From contig CM039463.1 of the NCBI GenBank assembly GCA_022414725.1, positions 85,405,738 through 85,469,737 on the forward strand: DNA of 64,000 nt. The letters are read 5' to 3'. Positions 33,327 to 64,000 of this stretch are shown here, piece by piece. Position numbers and translations under genes: made by a program. The notes below the pieces were generated by a model. The model was given only the letters and a program-made list of their open reading frames with translations, was not told where the DNA came from and ran no database searches. The DNA comes from Microglena sp. YARC (lineage: Eukaryota; Chlorophyta; Chlorophyceae; Chlamydomonadales; Chlamydomonadaceae). Position 1 is the first letter of the stretch, and each line of letters begins with the position of its first letter.

Positions 33327-35628
33327 CAACGCCATTCCAACTTAATCCTCGGTGTCGTTGGTTTGTGTAGGGAGACCCACCTCTCGGGGTGAAATACCTT
33401 TCACGACTAAAAAGAGAAAAGACAGCCGGCACGTAGTGCCAAAGGAGATTAGCTTCTGGGGGGTGAAGGGGGGGGGGGGGGGGGGGTATGAGAGGGACGG
33501 GCGGGGGGGAGCCAAATGGCGCATGCTAGGTACTTCCATCTTGCCTCTGCGTTGAGCGCGGTCTTTTCGCTCCGCGATAACGCGATTTGATGATGCCTAG
33601 GCTCGCAACAGAATAAATGTTAATCTCCATGTTTTGTCTGTTTTTTTATTATAGCTCATTGTTCAGAATGGGCAGAGTGATAAGTGTGACGGGGCTTAGT
33701 GACAGAAGTTATGGAATCCTAGGTGTCGAAATCCTCGCTGCCAAAATCCTAGTGCCTGCAGCTAGGATTTTGACTGCGCGCGTGCTACCTACAGGTGCAA
33801 GTTGTGAGTTGCGAGTCGAGTTGCTTGTTGTTGACTTGCGAATTGTTGAGTTGCTGTTGAGTTATTGAGTCGCGAGTTGCTAGTTGTTGAGTTCCTAGTT
33901 GTTGATTTGCTGTGCTGCGAGTTACTTAGTTGTGTTGCCATGAGTTGAGAGTCGTTGAGTTTAATGTAGACGCATGATATGATGGTGCATGAGATGGGGG
34001 ACAGGTGTCCGCCATCAATGATTTGGGCCAAACGGGCAGCGCTGGCGCTTTGGGCCATCTGCCAACAATTCGCCAGACCAATTAAGTCAGTGTAGTACAC
34101 ATAGGTGGCGGGGGAGTAACTCCCTTTGGACAACTTCCTTCATTCCCGACGACTTTTCATTTCTTTTCTGCTCAATTTCGTTCTAGCTCTCGAGTTAATG
34201 AATCCTTAACTAGCTTTGGGTGCTCAGGCGTTGCCAGACCTTGGTTTGGCTCCTCCCTCTATCTCTCTGCCTACTAATGCCCCCCTCAAGTTTTTTACAG
34301 GGTGACAGGTCCAATATTTTTTATTCTCCTACTTATACCCAGAATAACTCATCATAGTCACACTTGAATCTGGGTTGAATTGCAAAAAATGCAAAAAAGG
34401 ATTCCGCCATCCGCCATTGGTAACCTGAGCCAATTTATGGAGCACCCCAGATCTGTAACATCCGCCAACATTAAAATCCGCCATGATTTTAGCCCCTTAA
34501 GGTTGCCTCCCGCCATTTCTAGTTTCCGCCAACATATCATACAATAGTTGACCTGCAAGTTGCTCAGTTCTTGTTTTGCAAGTTGTTGGGTTCAGTTGAC
34601 TTCCGGAAAGAAAAGAAAGGGGTGGTCCCCACTTCCTGCTCCCCGTCCAAAGAAAATAAAAGAAAGGACAGGAACCCAAAGCGTATAGACTAGCCCTTAA
34701 AGGTAATCTAAAAAAGTGCCTTGTCGACTTGACGAGTTTTTTTTACCGTTATTTATATTATGGTTGTTAGGTTCAACCCTTTAAAATGTATTCGACGAAA
34801 ATCAATTCCTTCTATATTACGGGGATTGAGATTGCTTTCATTAATGAATGGTACAGTCTAGGGGCAGCCAAATTGGATTTAGGGATTTCCCAATCTTCGA
34901 ACAACCAAGATAGCAATGTAATGTAATGAATACATGACTACTCTTGCATGGCCCTAGGTAAAGCTGTACTTGAATTTGAACCTATCTAATCTTCTTAGTA
35001 TGTTCCCTGGTAACCTGGTCTGTGTCGGGTATTGGGGGTCACACACACACGGGAGGGGCTTGGAATTGGGAAAAGGTGAGAGGCTCGGAGTTGATTGGCA
35101 AAAGAAAAAATGTAACAATCCAATCCTATCTTGAACATGGTTACATGGCACCAGCCTCTTCAGCTGCTAATTGTCTTCAATAGCACCAACGACATTCAAA
35201 GCATTATTCTTATCAACAAAGATTAGATCCAAGCTCTTCGTGGATACATATATGCAAATACTTCGTAACGATCGAGTGCAGCTACTACGTAATGAAAACC
35301 CACTTCTGAACACACGAACTACATGATCATGAATGCACATCAAATACACACGCACTCACGTGCACGCACACAAACATCGCACACACACACACAAGCACAG
35401 ACACTCACATGAACACGTTAACATGCAAAAGCGCATGGACAGTCAGTCAGCAGAGGAGATCCTTCATGTAGCCTATCATACCGCAACACGATAAGGAGGT
35501 CCGTCTGATATCAAGAGGGCCTTATTCTGAACATATGATCATCGTACTACCAGTAAAAGGTACGGTACATATTTAATTAATTTAACTACATGCTATACTT
35601 CGGTGTGGCCAGTCTTGAGCAACAGCAA
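33327..35628. other. Intergenic region, no gene recognised
   Basis: Contains a G run (33468-33486), a degenerate GAGTTGCTAGTTGTT repeat (33800-33960), and a stretch with several TCCGCCA/CCGCCAT motifs (34400-34540). A dispersed segment, CCCAAAGCGTATAGACTAGC (34676-34697), recurs at about 39487. Both flanking genes end here, so it is a shared 3' flank. Confidence 0.5.
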
Positions 35629-55764
<20,136 letters not shown>

Positions 55765-57755
55765 AGAAGGACGGCAGAGGAGCTAATTTCTTTAGTCATT
55801 CTGAAGGAAGTGTTTTGCTTGCTAGATTCCAGTTGGGTTGGGTTGGGGATCCATTGGCACCTGCGCGGGCTTGAAGACCGGCTGGAAGCATTTGCTGCGC
55901 GCAGCGCAGACGCCGTTACGCAGGAGAGGGGAGCTGAGTCTCATTTTGACTGGTGTCGGGAAATGTGATCCAAGTGGCGACGTCTGGTCAAGAAGGCCTG
56001 CCGCACAGGTGGCAAAGCTGGCTCCACACGAACCTCGGGACCCGGATTCACAGCATACTTTCACCCGGGTAAATTCCCTCGCCTGCCAGGCTGGTAGATG
56101 ATCGCAAAGATAATCGGTGCATCCAGATCTACAAATTCCTCTGAACCCGTCTGAACCCGAGGCTGGGCTGGAGCATAATTTACCCTAGCGCGCCTCGAGC
56201 CAGTGCCCCGTGTCCTTTGCCCCGTCTCTCCTACTCTTGGCATCAATCCTACGCTTATCTTCATGGCCACTCCGTGGAACTCCAGAGTTGGAGATACTGA
56301 GTTGCCGAGGTTTGTTAGTCTCGAGCCTGGTTCCAAGGATCCTATCGACATTCACCTCGGTCGGTTACAGTACTATGTTACCAGATCGCGTCATCACGAT
56401 CCGGATCCGGGTTCAGGATACCCACTAAACCCGCTTCTTGTTTATCATCCTTAGCATGATCATGTGATGGGTTACAGGCATGCCATGGGCAATGGCATGT
56501 ACCGCACTGAACTAATGGCAATTTTGAGCAGCCTTGAAGGCTGGAGCCATGTAACCAACTACCACAAGGCCAATGGCAAACTCGGGGACAAACCAATGAG
56601 GCAGCCCAAGTGCAGATATATAGGGTAGTTTTTTGCCAACACATTTCTTGTTGCGAAGGGAAATACCTCCTGAGGGGGGCAGATTTTTCGTCACAAACCG
56701 GTTTCACGAAGAATCTGCCAGTCACGGTCTCAAGGAGGCGGGTTTGTACATTGGTACCTCAAATCATTTTTTATTAGCCGAAATTTTTGCCTCATGAACA
56801 TTACACCAACATTAATTATTCAAGAGCTTTAAAAGACCGTGGATACCCTCTCGGACCTTCACTTGGGAGCTAAACTATGAGTTGTTAGTCTTGTTGTAAT
56901 GATTTGTTTTTAGGAATGACAAGATTTGCACCCAGATAGATGGATCTTCTGCTAGCCAAAGAGTCAGGGTGGGAGTCAGGGTGACACTTACTATGCCTGC
57001 CATGGTGACTTTCCCCAGTTGCGGCGTATGGGAGGGTCCCCTTAACACCACGCCCCTCCAGGCGTTATCTTTTTTTTTTAGTCAGATACATCAGTTCATC
57101 TGGGGTAATTGTTTGTTTACATTTGGATTGGGGAAGGTTTTTTGTTGGATCAGCTGGCCTGATTGCACGAAATCTGGTACTCTGAAAGACCAAGTTCATT
57201 CCGATCCTGCGCTGGTTAAGTGGTTCCACTTCCAGGGTGCTTTAATATGTACTTTTTAGGCGTGACTAGTTTCAAAAGCTACGTTTCATGAGTAACAAAT
57301 CACATTATACTACCGGTAAACACGGGCAAAACATGTGTTCGCAACATACTAGATTACTAGACCCTCAAAAACCTGAGTTTGAGACGTAAACGCAAATTTG
57401 TTAACAACCCTGGTTACATCTCTATCTCAAGATGTAATAATCAATCTAAGTCTAGCTCTCGAAAGACAGTTCAGTGAAATGATGCAGTCCAAAGGAGACA
57501 ATAAAATGTGTTGATTCTTCAATTCACCAAGTTATGTTTGTTTCAATTAGCCTGTCCTGATGATCTAAAATCGCGGTTGGGAAACTCCCTCAAGATGATT
57601 GACTTACCCCGGGACTACCTGTAATATACACTAGTCTGCAATAGCAGGAGCAAAATAAACTAGCCCTCAGCAAACTTGAGCACCAAGATATGAAAGATAC
57701 CGGCAGTAAGAAAGAAAATAGCTGTTAGCTGGCAGCGTCTGATAGGTTCCTATCC
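55765..57755. other. Intergenic region between the GluRS and DUF1818-like genes
   Basis: No reliable exon found. On the minus strand at 57005-56993 a short ATGGCAGGCATA followed by GTAAGT could be a first exon with donor, but nothing downstream supports it. Includes a family F8 fragment (57030-57065). The region must hold the GluRS promoter and the 3' end of the next gene. Confidence 0.45.
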
Positions 57756-60700
57756 TCAGCAGCTTGGCATTGAAGATTTGACAGCAAAGCCTTCAAGTTG
57801 GGCCTCAAGGGTGCGGATAAGGTCGTTCACTACAGAAGCCTCCCAAGTGGCCATTACACTGCGCAAACCAGTGACACCCACTTGGAAGGTCAAGTCAAAT
57901 TCCTGCATCACAGGGTAGGGAAAACTAGTTCATAAGTTTGTTAGTTTGTTACATTATTACATTAGGTAGTTACCTACTAACCTAGTAAGTAGGATATTTA
58001 TTTAGCTAGTTAGTTAGTTACCGGTAGTTAGTTATCAGTAGTTAGTTTGTATGAACGCATGTGTGATAAATGTGTATGTAACAGATGACAATTGAGTATT
58101 GCTGCATGGTATAGCTTGACAACATGCCAGGGGTAGCCAACAGATAGGCTGAAGGGACAACATGCCAGGGGTAGCCAACAGATAGGCTGAAGGGACAACA
58201 TGCCAGGGGTAGCCAACAGATAGGCTGAAGGGACAACATGCCAGGGGTAGCCAACAGATAGGCTGAAGGGACAACATGCCAGGGGTAGCCAACAGATAGG
58301 CTGAAGGGACAACATGCCAGGGGTAGCCAACAGATAGGCTGAAGGGACAACATGCCAGGGGTAGCCAACAGATAGGCTGAAGGGACAACATGCCAGGGGT
58401 AGCCAACAGATAGGCTGAAGGGACAATCGATAAAATATGCATAATTGCATTCCTCCAAAGACATAGGACCAGTCCTAAGGAAGGTACGTAGTCATAGGAC
58501 CAGTCCTAAGGAATATACATAATCATATCCATCCAAGGACATAGGGCCAGTCCTGAGTAATATGCATAATCATATCCATCCAATGACATAGGACTAGTCC
58601 TAATGAATATACATAATTGTATTCATCCAAGGAAATCGTTTGAAGGGGCTTTTTAGTAAAATGCACCGCACCATAGGTGGTTGGCCCCAGTGCAAGCAAA
58701 AAGGCTACCCCCCTCAACCTCACGCCTTGTAATAAGGCACACTATTTACATGTATATATATGCAGCACACCTGTGCTGCTGCATTCTTGATGGTGGCCTC
58801 CATGCTGACGGTGTCAGTGTTCCACTGCAGGGGAAGAGTTGGGGGTTAGGGTCAGAGTGAGTGTGTGTGAGTGTCTGAGTGTGTGTACATGTGTGCGTGT
58901 GTTCTGGTGAGTGCAGATGGGAGTGGGTGGGTGGGTGCGGGAAGGAGGGGTGTGGGAGTGAAAGGGAGGGAGTGTGGAAGGGGGTGGGGGTAGGGTATAT
59001 TGCAACAAGTAGAAGCTTCTTGGTTGCCTCTCAATCCAGCTCAATTAAGTCTCCTCCACTAAACAATGCGATTGATTCTGCGAGAAAGAAATTCTCTTTT
59101 CTAAAAATGTATCAAGCAAACTACCGTCTTCCCAATTATCGAACAGTCCATCAATCTGCGCTAAGGCGCGTATGCATGTGTGTGCATATGTAAGTGTGCA
59201 TGTTTATGCCTTTTGGGGTGGGGCGTATGGGGGGATGGGGGGGAGAGGAAGCCCAACACAACATCGCAGACACAAGCACTTAATCTCATAAACACAAACT
59301 GAGTAGGCACACTGTCACAGATGTGACTAGCAGACTGACCAAACCACATAACGCACCTTCAAAGTGGGGACACCAGCACTCTTCTCATTGAGGGATGATT
59401 TGAACATCTGCAAGGCCTGTGCAGGAATGAGAAATCCATGTGTAAGTATGGTATGTATGGTATGGTATGTATGTATGTATGTAAGTATGGTACAGTCCAG
59501 GGGTACCCAGATATTATATTGCATTACATTAAATTGCATTGCTTTGTCATAAGGAGGCCAGTGCTGACCCTAGACAATCCCACACTCTCAAACTCAAAAT
59601 CATTAGCTTCATTAACAACTATCTGGGGGGATAACAGCCAAGAACACGCAAATAACAAGATACGTCATCTCTGCAAGGTCTGTACATGAATGCGTGATCC
59701 ATGTGTATATGCAAGTATGGCACTGTCCAGGGGGACCCAGCTAGACTGAAGGTTTTCGCGCAAGCTCAGAAAATGCACATTCTCAACTATTTTGGCGGTC
59801 CACAACCAAAAACAATCCAACAACAAGATGCGTCATCAATGAATGGGATCACTCCTGTGCATGTGGCCACCTATCAAGATAAATAACACAAGAATTAATT
59901 AATTAGTATACCTTATTAGTACGAGGCATTTATGATTATTTTTATTATGACGAGAAAGTTGAGAAGGCCAGCCCGTTTGCTTGCACTTGGGCCTACCACG
60001 AAACCTACCAAGATGAAGTCTGCAAGCTCCTTTTCGCTGATGCCCACGTTCCAGGTCTCCCCACCCACCATAGCGCAGTACTCAACGTCCATGGAGTCGC
60101 TGAACAGGATCATAAGCACAGTGTTGAAGGGATAAGGGTGCAAGGGAAGGTAGGTGTGTGTCCTTGTGTGAGTGTTTTTATATTTGTATTGATGTGCGTG
60201 TTTGTGTGTGTGTGCACACTGGGGCTACGTGTTTCCGCTAGGACTGTCCGGTTACAGTCCTTTGGGCACCCAGTGCGTGCAGTCCTTTGGGGAAACGATG
60301 ATTACCCAGCGGTCCCAACCACAGCCGCAGCGGGTCTGCGTCTAAGGGAGATTCCCCCCCCCCCCCTCCCCCCCCCCTCCCCACTCTCGGGATATACGGT
60401 ATTGTTGAGCTATACAGGCTGAGAGAGCTTCTAGACATCTTGCAAGATGCCCACAGGCTGTTAAATCTATTAATATGTGAATCCAGGAGCGTTAAATCTA
60501 TTCATATGCAAATCCAGGACCGAGTATTGTACTCGATAGAACTGTACGACGGCAGGCTATTTGATCCTCCAGCTGCTTCCTATACTTACTCAATTGCCAA
60601 CTAGCCATTGTTTTTATTTCCCCCCGCTCTGCATGACCTATTCCAGGTCCCCTTCAGTAAACCAGCCGACAAATTTCTCTTGACCTCCTTTGCCCCCCCA

Positions 60701-61410
60701 CCTACCTACCGTACCCCCACCCTTCCCACACACACCACTGCACCCCCACTCATACCCACCAACCTCCCCTTCCCTCCCCTCCCCTAAACTGACCTAGGAC
60801 CCTAAACCTCGAAAGCCTTACGTTTTGAGTCCGATGCGCCACCCCGTGCCACTCAGCATCTTGTCCAAAGGCGCTGCCCGGCCCAGCCCTGGGGCGCGTT
60901 TCAGAATTTCATCCACGGCTCCTGACCTGCTCTCACCCTCGGGGGCCGCTAGAATGACACAGCCGTTCTCATCGCAGAACTGGGTGGCGTCGTAGGAGCT
61001 CAGGGCGGGGAAGGAATCTGATAAGACTCCAGACTCGACCTCCTTCATGAGAGCGTTCAACTCCTCCTCAACAGCGTGGATGGCTTGGGTGACACTTTCA
61101 GCCTGGGGTCAAGCCCGTAACAAGGGGGTGGGGTCGGGGGTGGGGGTGGGGGGAGGTGAAGAGGGGTGATAGAAACCAAGGGCCAGAGTGCGTGGAGACC
61201 TGGCAAGGGGCAGGAGTAGGTGGAGAGTAGAACAGCAATCCGTACACATGATGTGGCTACTTGGTTTAGGAGCAAGACGACAATCCGAAAACGCAGCAGT
61301 ACTTTGCGATGTTGCTCTACCTGCTTATCAGTAGCGCGGGGGACCACGGCTACCCTCTGAGGCCTTTGGGCGGGGAGTAGCGCGCAGCGGAAAGATTGGC
61401 GGAGGAGCAT
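57756..61410 (-). CDS. DUF1818-like protein, probably plastid-targeted
   Basis: Six exons: 61410-61321, 61102-60822, 60099-60009, 59416-59357, 58824-58771 and 57902-57756 (stop TGA). All are GT-AG and phases fit, giving 240 residues. Exon 1 encodes MLLRQSFRCALLPAQRPQRV plus ten residues, basic and without acids early on, as in a chloroplast transit peptide. The C-terminal half has GTGWRIG (about 115-121), then VGGETWNVGISEKELADF, then W..T.SME and an LTFQVG strand. That order resembles cyanobacterial DUF1818 proteins (GWR.G..., VGG..WA.ELTE.E...F). Their function is not known to me. Residues about 35-110 are an extra segment with no family I recognise. A plastid role is inference from leader and relatives. 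Confidence 0.8.
58118..58425 (-). repeat. 38-bp minisatellite derived from family F1, eight copies
   Basis: The unit ACAACATGCCAGGGGTAGCC then AACAGATAGGCTGAAGGG contains the core of dispersed family F1 (GGGTAGCCAAATAGGCTGAA). It lies in the last intron of the DUF1818-like gene. Next to it (58455-58630) CATAGGACCAGTCCTAAGGA-type units recur four times. Confidence 0.95.
58672..58750 (+). repeat. Dispersed repeat family F2, copy
   Basis: GGTGGTTGGCCCCAGTGCAA, GGCTACCCCCCTCAACCTCA, CGCCTTGTAATAAGGC and ACTATTTACATG, ending 21 bp before the donor region of the DUF1818-like exon 5. Confidence 0.7.
59935..60003 (-). repeat. Dispersed repeat family F2 copy abutting a donor splice site
   Basis: Immediately after the donor GTAGGT of exon 3 (60008) the intron reads TTCGTGGTAGGCCCAAGTGC, then CAAACGGGCTGGCCTTCTCA, the family F2 sequence. 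So the element begins within a few bases of the 5' splice site. Confidence 0.7.
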
Positions 61411-62104
61411 TTTGGCTAGAGTCGGGAATTCCTGCGCTGATCTGAAGGATGTGTGTGCAGGCGCGAGCGGTGGAGACTAGATCGACGAAAGAGATGGTAG
61501 GAAGCGAGGGTAGATTGGAGTTTAGCTGTTTGATGGACCCAATTCGAGCTGATGAGATGAAGATAGGTGCTGGGTAGGGTTTAATGACTAGACTGATGGC
61601 AAATGGTTCTCTTGGATGGACGGGCGCACGCGGAGCATCCAGCTCAGCATCGCACCACTGACACCAGTCTGATGTCAGACCCCTTAACGCTGCCCTTAAC
61701 GGCTCAAAGGCAAAAGGAACGGCTCAACGCGGCTTAGAGGCACAAGGAACGGCACAATTAGCGACCGTAATCGGCTAACGAGAACAACCGAATCGAGCGA
61801 GAGAAGAGAAAGAGAAAGAGGGAATCAGGGAGAGAATCGTACCCAGCGCCCGCCGCCCGCTTTCGAGGAGCTGGGATGCACCTGGATGCATCAAGCCAAG
61901 CCATATCTTGGACAAAATGGTGCCCGCTCCATGTTGAGACCGCCCGGGCTTTCCTTTCTTCCGATAGATGCGCGTTTATTCAATCGAGACTTGTGCGCAT
62001 CAAGCGCTGCTATTTTGGAAAACTGGTATAGACCTGCGCTTGCATAGCTGTGTCTGCAGCGTCAAACCCTTTTCATGCATTGAAGAGCTCAATATCGATC
62101 AAGA
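61411..62104. promoter_or_regulatory. Shared 694-bp divergent upstream region
   Basis: The DUF1818-like gene starts at 61410 leftward and the BOD1-like gene at 62105 rightward, so this interval must contain both promoters and 5' UTRs. It includes direct repeats GGCACAAGGAACGGC / GGCAAAAGGAACGGC (61707-61755) and a purine-rich AGAGAAGAGAAAGAG stretch (61800-61835). No TATA box or named factor site can be claimed. Confidence 0.55.
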
Positions 62105-63137
62105 ATGAGCGCAGTTCCAGATGAAGGACAGGAGGTGCGACTCGGCATCAGCTGCCATGACGCCAGCTCTCCCAGTGACTTAATTCGAAGTCCACTTGAC
62201 GCAGGTTCTGGACTGCATCATGGCTGCTGGCCATTTTGACGAAATTAGAAAGGAAGTCACAGAACAGCTGAGGCAGAATGTAAGTATCATGAAGCTTCAG
62301 AGCACTTGAACGGTTAAGATCCCAATAGCAATGAACGCCATGCTGATTGAAGTGAATGATTTCTGGAGCAGGAGGACTTGAAGGAATTCACCATGACACT
62401 CCTGGAGGATAGCACCACTCTGGCTGAAAATGCAGACTACAAGCCAGAGAGGAAGAAGAAGGTTTTGGAGGAGTTAAGAAAAGAGCTTGAGTAAGTAACA
62501 GTGGCATTGGCCTTGTAGTAAAAAAAAACTTGGCATACTTTGGTGGCGTTATGACTTCTATCGCTTTCACTATTTTTGTGCAAGAAGTAATAACGCCACC
62601 CAAGAACGTCAAGCCATTGTGTTTTTACGATTGGATGTCTTTACGAGACCGTGTTATGCGAAGCTCCTTGGTGGATCTTGGTGTGACCACTTATGCCTTT
62701 TGTCCACTCACCTTGGTCATGGATTGATGTAGGGATTTGTCGAATGAAATCATATATCATGTATTGCTTTTGGCAGAAACCGCAGTCCTCTTTCATTACC
62801 ACAAGCTGACCACTCGGCTGTGAAGCTGGTGATGTTGTGTTCATACATGTTGCAGCCTGTAAAGGGTGGTAGCTTTAACAATTTTTGAAATCTGGCCAGA
62901 TGTCAAGAATGGTTTATCTACCACTACGAACGAAGCCCCGAAGATTTTTTGCATGGTATTGCTCAATGCACTGACTTCATTTTGACAGTGATCTCGCTAA
63001 GGTCGTCAACTCGATTCTCTTGCTTATTGCCCTCACCTTTGGTTGTCTCCAGGGAGAAACTGCTGGATCGAGCAAGTAAGGCAGCTTGGGCCACAATGGA
63101 TCCTAATTCACCTGTGGGCAAGACAATAGAGCAGAAG
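62105..63137 (+). CDS. BOD1/Shg1-like (COMPASS/biorientation family) protein, N-terminal part
   Basis: Four exons: 62105-62134, 62205-62279, 62372-62490 and 63053-63137, all GT-AG with fitting phase, 103 residues; the gene continues beyond the window, because the last exon ends with a donor (GTTTGT) and no stop. Residues 11-35 (VLDCIMAAGHFDEIRKEVTE) and the later LLDRASKAAW...PVGKTIEQK match the pattern of the BOD1 / Shg1 family: a short helical domain with FD.IR near the start and a W-containing helix later. Relatives are subunits of the Set1 histone-methyltransferase complex in yeast (Shg1) and a mitotic biorientation factor in animals (BOD1). Assignment is by pattern only. The introns are short and free of exon-edge copies, unlike its neighbours. 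Confidence 0.65.
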
Positions 63138-64000
63138 GTTTGTGTTCTTGTATCGTTACTTAATCTACCAGTCTGACCTAGGAGTCTAGCCTCATCTTGA
63201 CTACTCGATGCTGGGCAAGCTCCTGTAGCCTATTTGGTAAACACATGCATACATAATCTGAAGGCTGTAGCGTATTGAGGATGAGCCCAGTGTTTTTCCT
63301 TATTTTGTCCGGTGTGACAGGAGAGCAAAATCTCTCCCCCCCCTGCCTAAAACACTTGAGGAGGGCTGCCCCCCCCCCTTAAATAGAAATACCCAACATT
63401 TTCAAAAATATATATGGTTTATGGGGTTCTACGCAAGGGTGCACACAATGGTATCCTCATAATTCCCAAACAAGGATTGCATGAAAGATCAGTTCTCCCC
63501 CCCCCCTCCCCCTTGGGATTGTGTGGCTTTCAAAGTATAGTTCTGCCTCTCCCACCCCCACCCCCCTTACTGAATGAGGTCCAAGGTGGGGCCAATGACC
63601 TGCTCTTGTAAACACAATCCCATAGGTAGTCTCAGAATGTCATTTGGAGGTCTGAGTAAAAAGATAGCAAATAACCTGAGGAGAGCTGCCCCCGCCCGCC
63701 CCCCAAATGAGGTGCTCAGAATGACCTAAAAATTAGCTAAAACATAGCCATGAATCATGCCATTACAGCCCCATTCTCAGAAGAAAGACGATCGGCCTTA
63801 CTGAAAATTTGGAGGCCTGGGCTACTCTTGGGTGTGAGTATGTGAGACACTGGGGTTGTGTTGAGACGGGGGTGAAATCTTGAAGAGGGAAGTATTGAAT
63901 AGCAGGGGACATAAATAGGGAGCGGCAGGGGGGGTGTGGTAGCTGGGTAGCGCTATCTAGCGCTACCTCCCGAGCTCGCATAGCTGGTTTCGAGCTATTA
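63138..64000. other. Intron of the BOD1-like gene, no exon recognised
   Basis: C-rich runs (63335-63375, 63497-63510, 63550-63570) alternate with ordinary sequence. Two segments share GAGGAGGGCTGCCCCC / GAGGAGAGCTGCCCCC (63357 and 63678). The end has a GTAGCGCTATCTAGCGCTAC palindrome (63949-63967). Confidence 0.5.

Noticed and set aside
56993..57005. Possible first exon of the GluRS gene (ATGGCAGGCATA then GTAAGT)
   Set aside because: Only four codons, no support for joining to 55764 or 55545, and donors of this quality occur by chance.

Overview
The window is nuclear DNA from a eukaryote, most likely a photosynthetic alga of the green lineage. Four kinds of evidence point there. All 27 to 30 splice junctions I could place use GT-AG introns that conserve codon phase. 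One gene encodes a DUF1818-like protein, a family I know from cyanobacteria and plastids, behind a short basic N-terminal leader. A second aminoacyl-tRNA synthetase gene is of the bacterial/organellar type. Short interstitial TTTAGGG tracts match the plant and green-algal telomere repeat. The species cannot be read from the sequence; a prasinophyte-like alga with a large, repeat-rich genome is only a guess.

Layout: (1) 1-15854, minus strand, a DEAD-box RNA helicase of the DDX49/Dbp8 family with 8 exons visible; its C-terminus lies beyond base 1. (2) 15855-19359, intergenic or 5' flank, ending in tandem 87-bp and 150-bp repeats. (3) 19360-32453, plus strand, an F-box/leucine-rich-repeat gene whose 8.7-kb first intron holds three Helitrons in tandem, one carrying a hAT element nested in another hAT-like element. 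(4) 32454-35628, intergenic, with a 440-bp foldback element. (5) 35629 to about 55764, minus strand, an organellar-type glutamyl-tRNA synthetase with 14 exons spread over 20 kb. (6) 57756-61410, minus strand, the 6-exon DUF1818-like gene. (7) 62105 to beyond 63137, plus strand, the first four exons of a BOD1/Shg1-like gene, divergent from gene 6. Coding sequence is only a few percent of the window.

The most striking feature is that nearly every exon edge in the first three large genes, including the start-codon and stop-codon edges of the F-box/LRR gene, is followed on its non-coding side by 2 to about 9 tandem copies of the last 30-100 coding bases together with the adjoining intron or flank (period about 57-180 bp). 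This pattern explains much of the intron length, and it supplies many decoy splice sites. The rest is microsatellites, minisatellites, poly-C/poly-G runs, at least four hAT-type elements or MITEs with 8-bp target duplications, Helitron ends with the expected 3' hairpin and CTAG, and several short dispersed repeat families. The genes are housekeeping genes with unrelated roles (ribosome biogenesis, ubiquitin ligase adaptor, organellar translation, plastid protein, chromatin/chromosome factor); nothing suggests co-regulation apart from the shared divergent promoter at 61411-62104.
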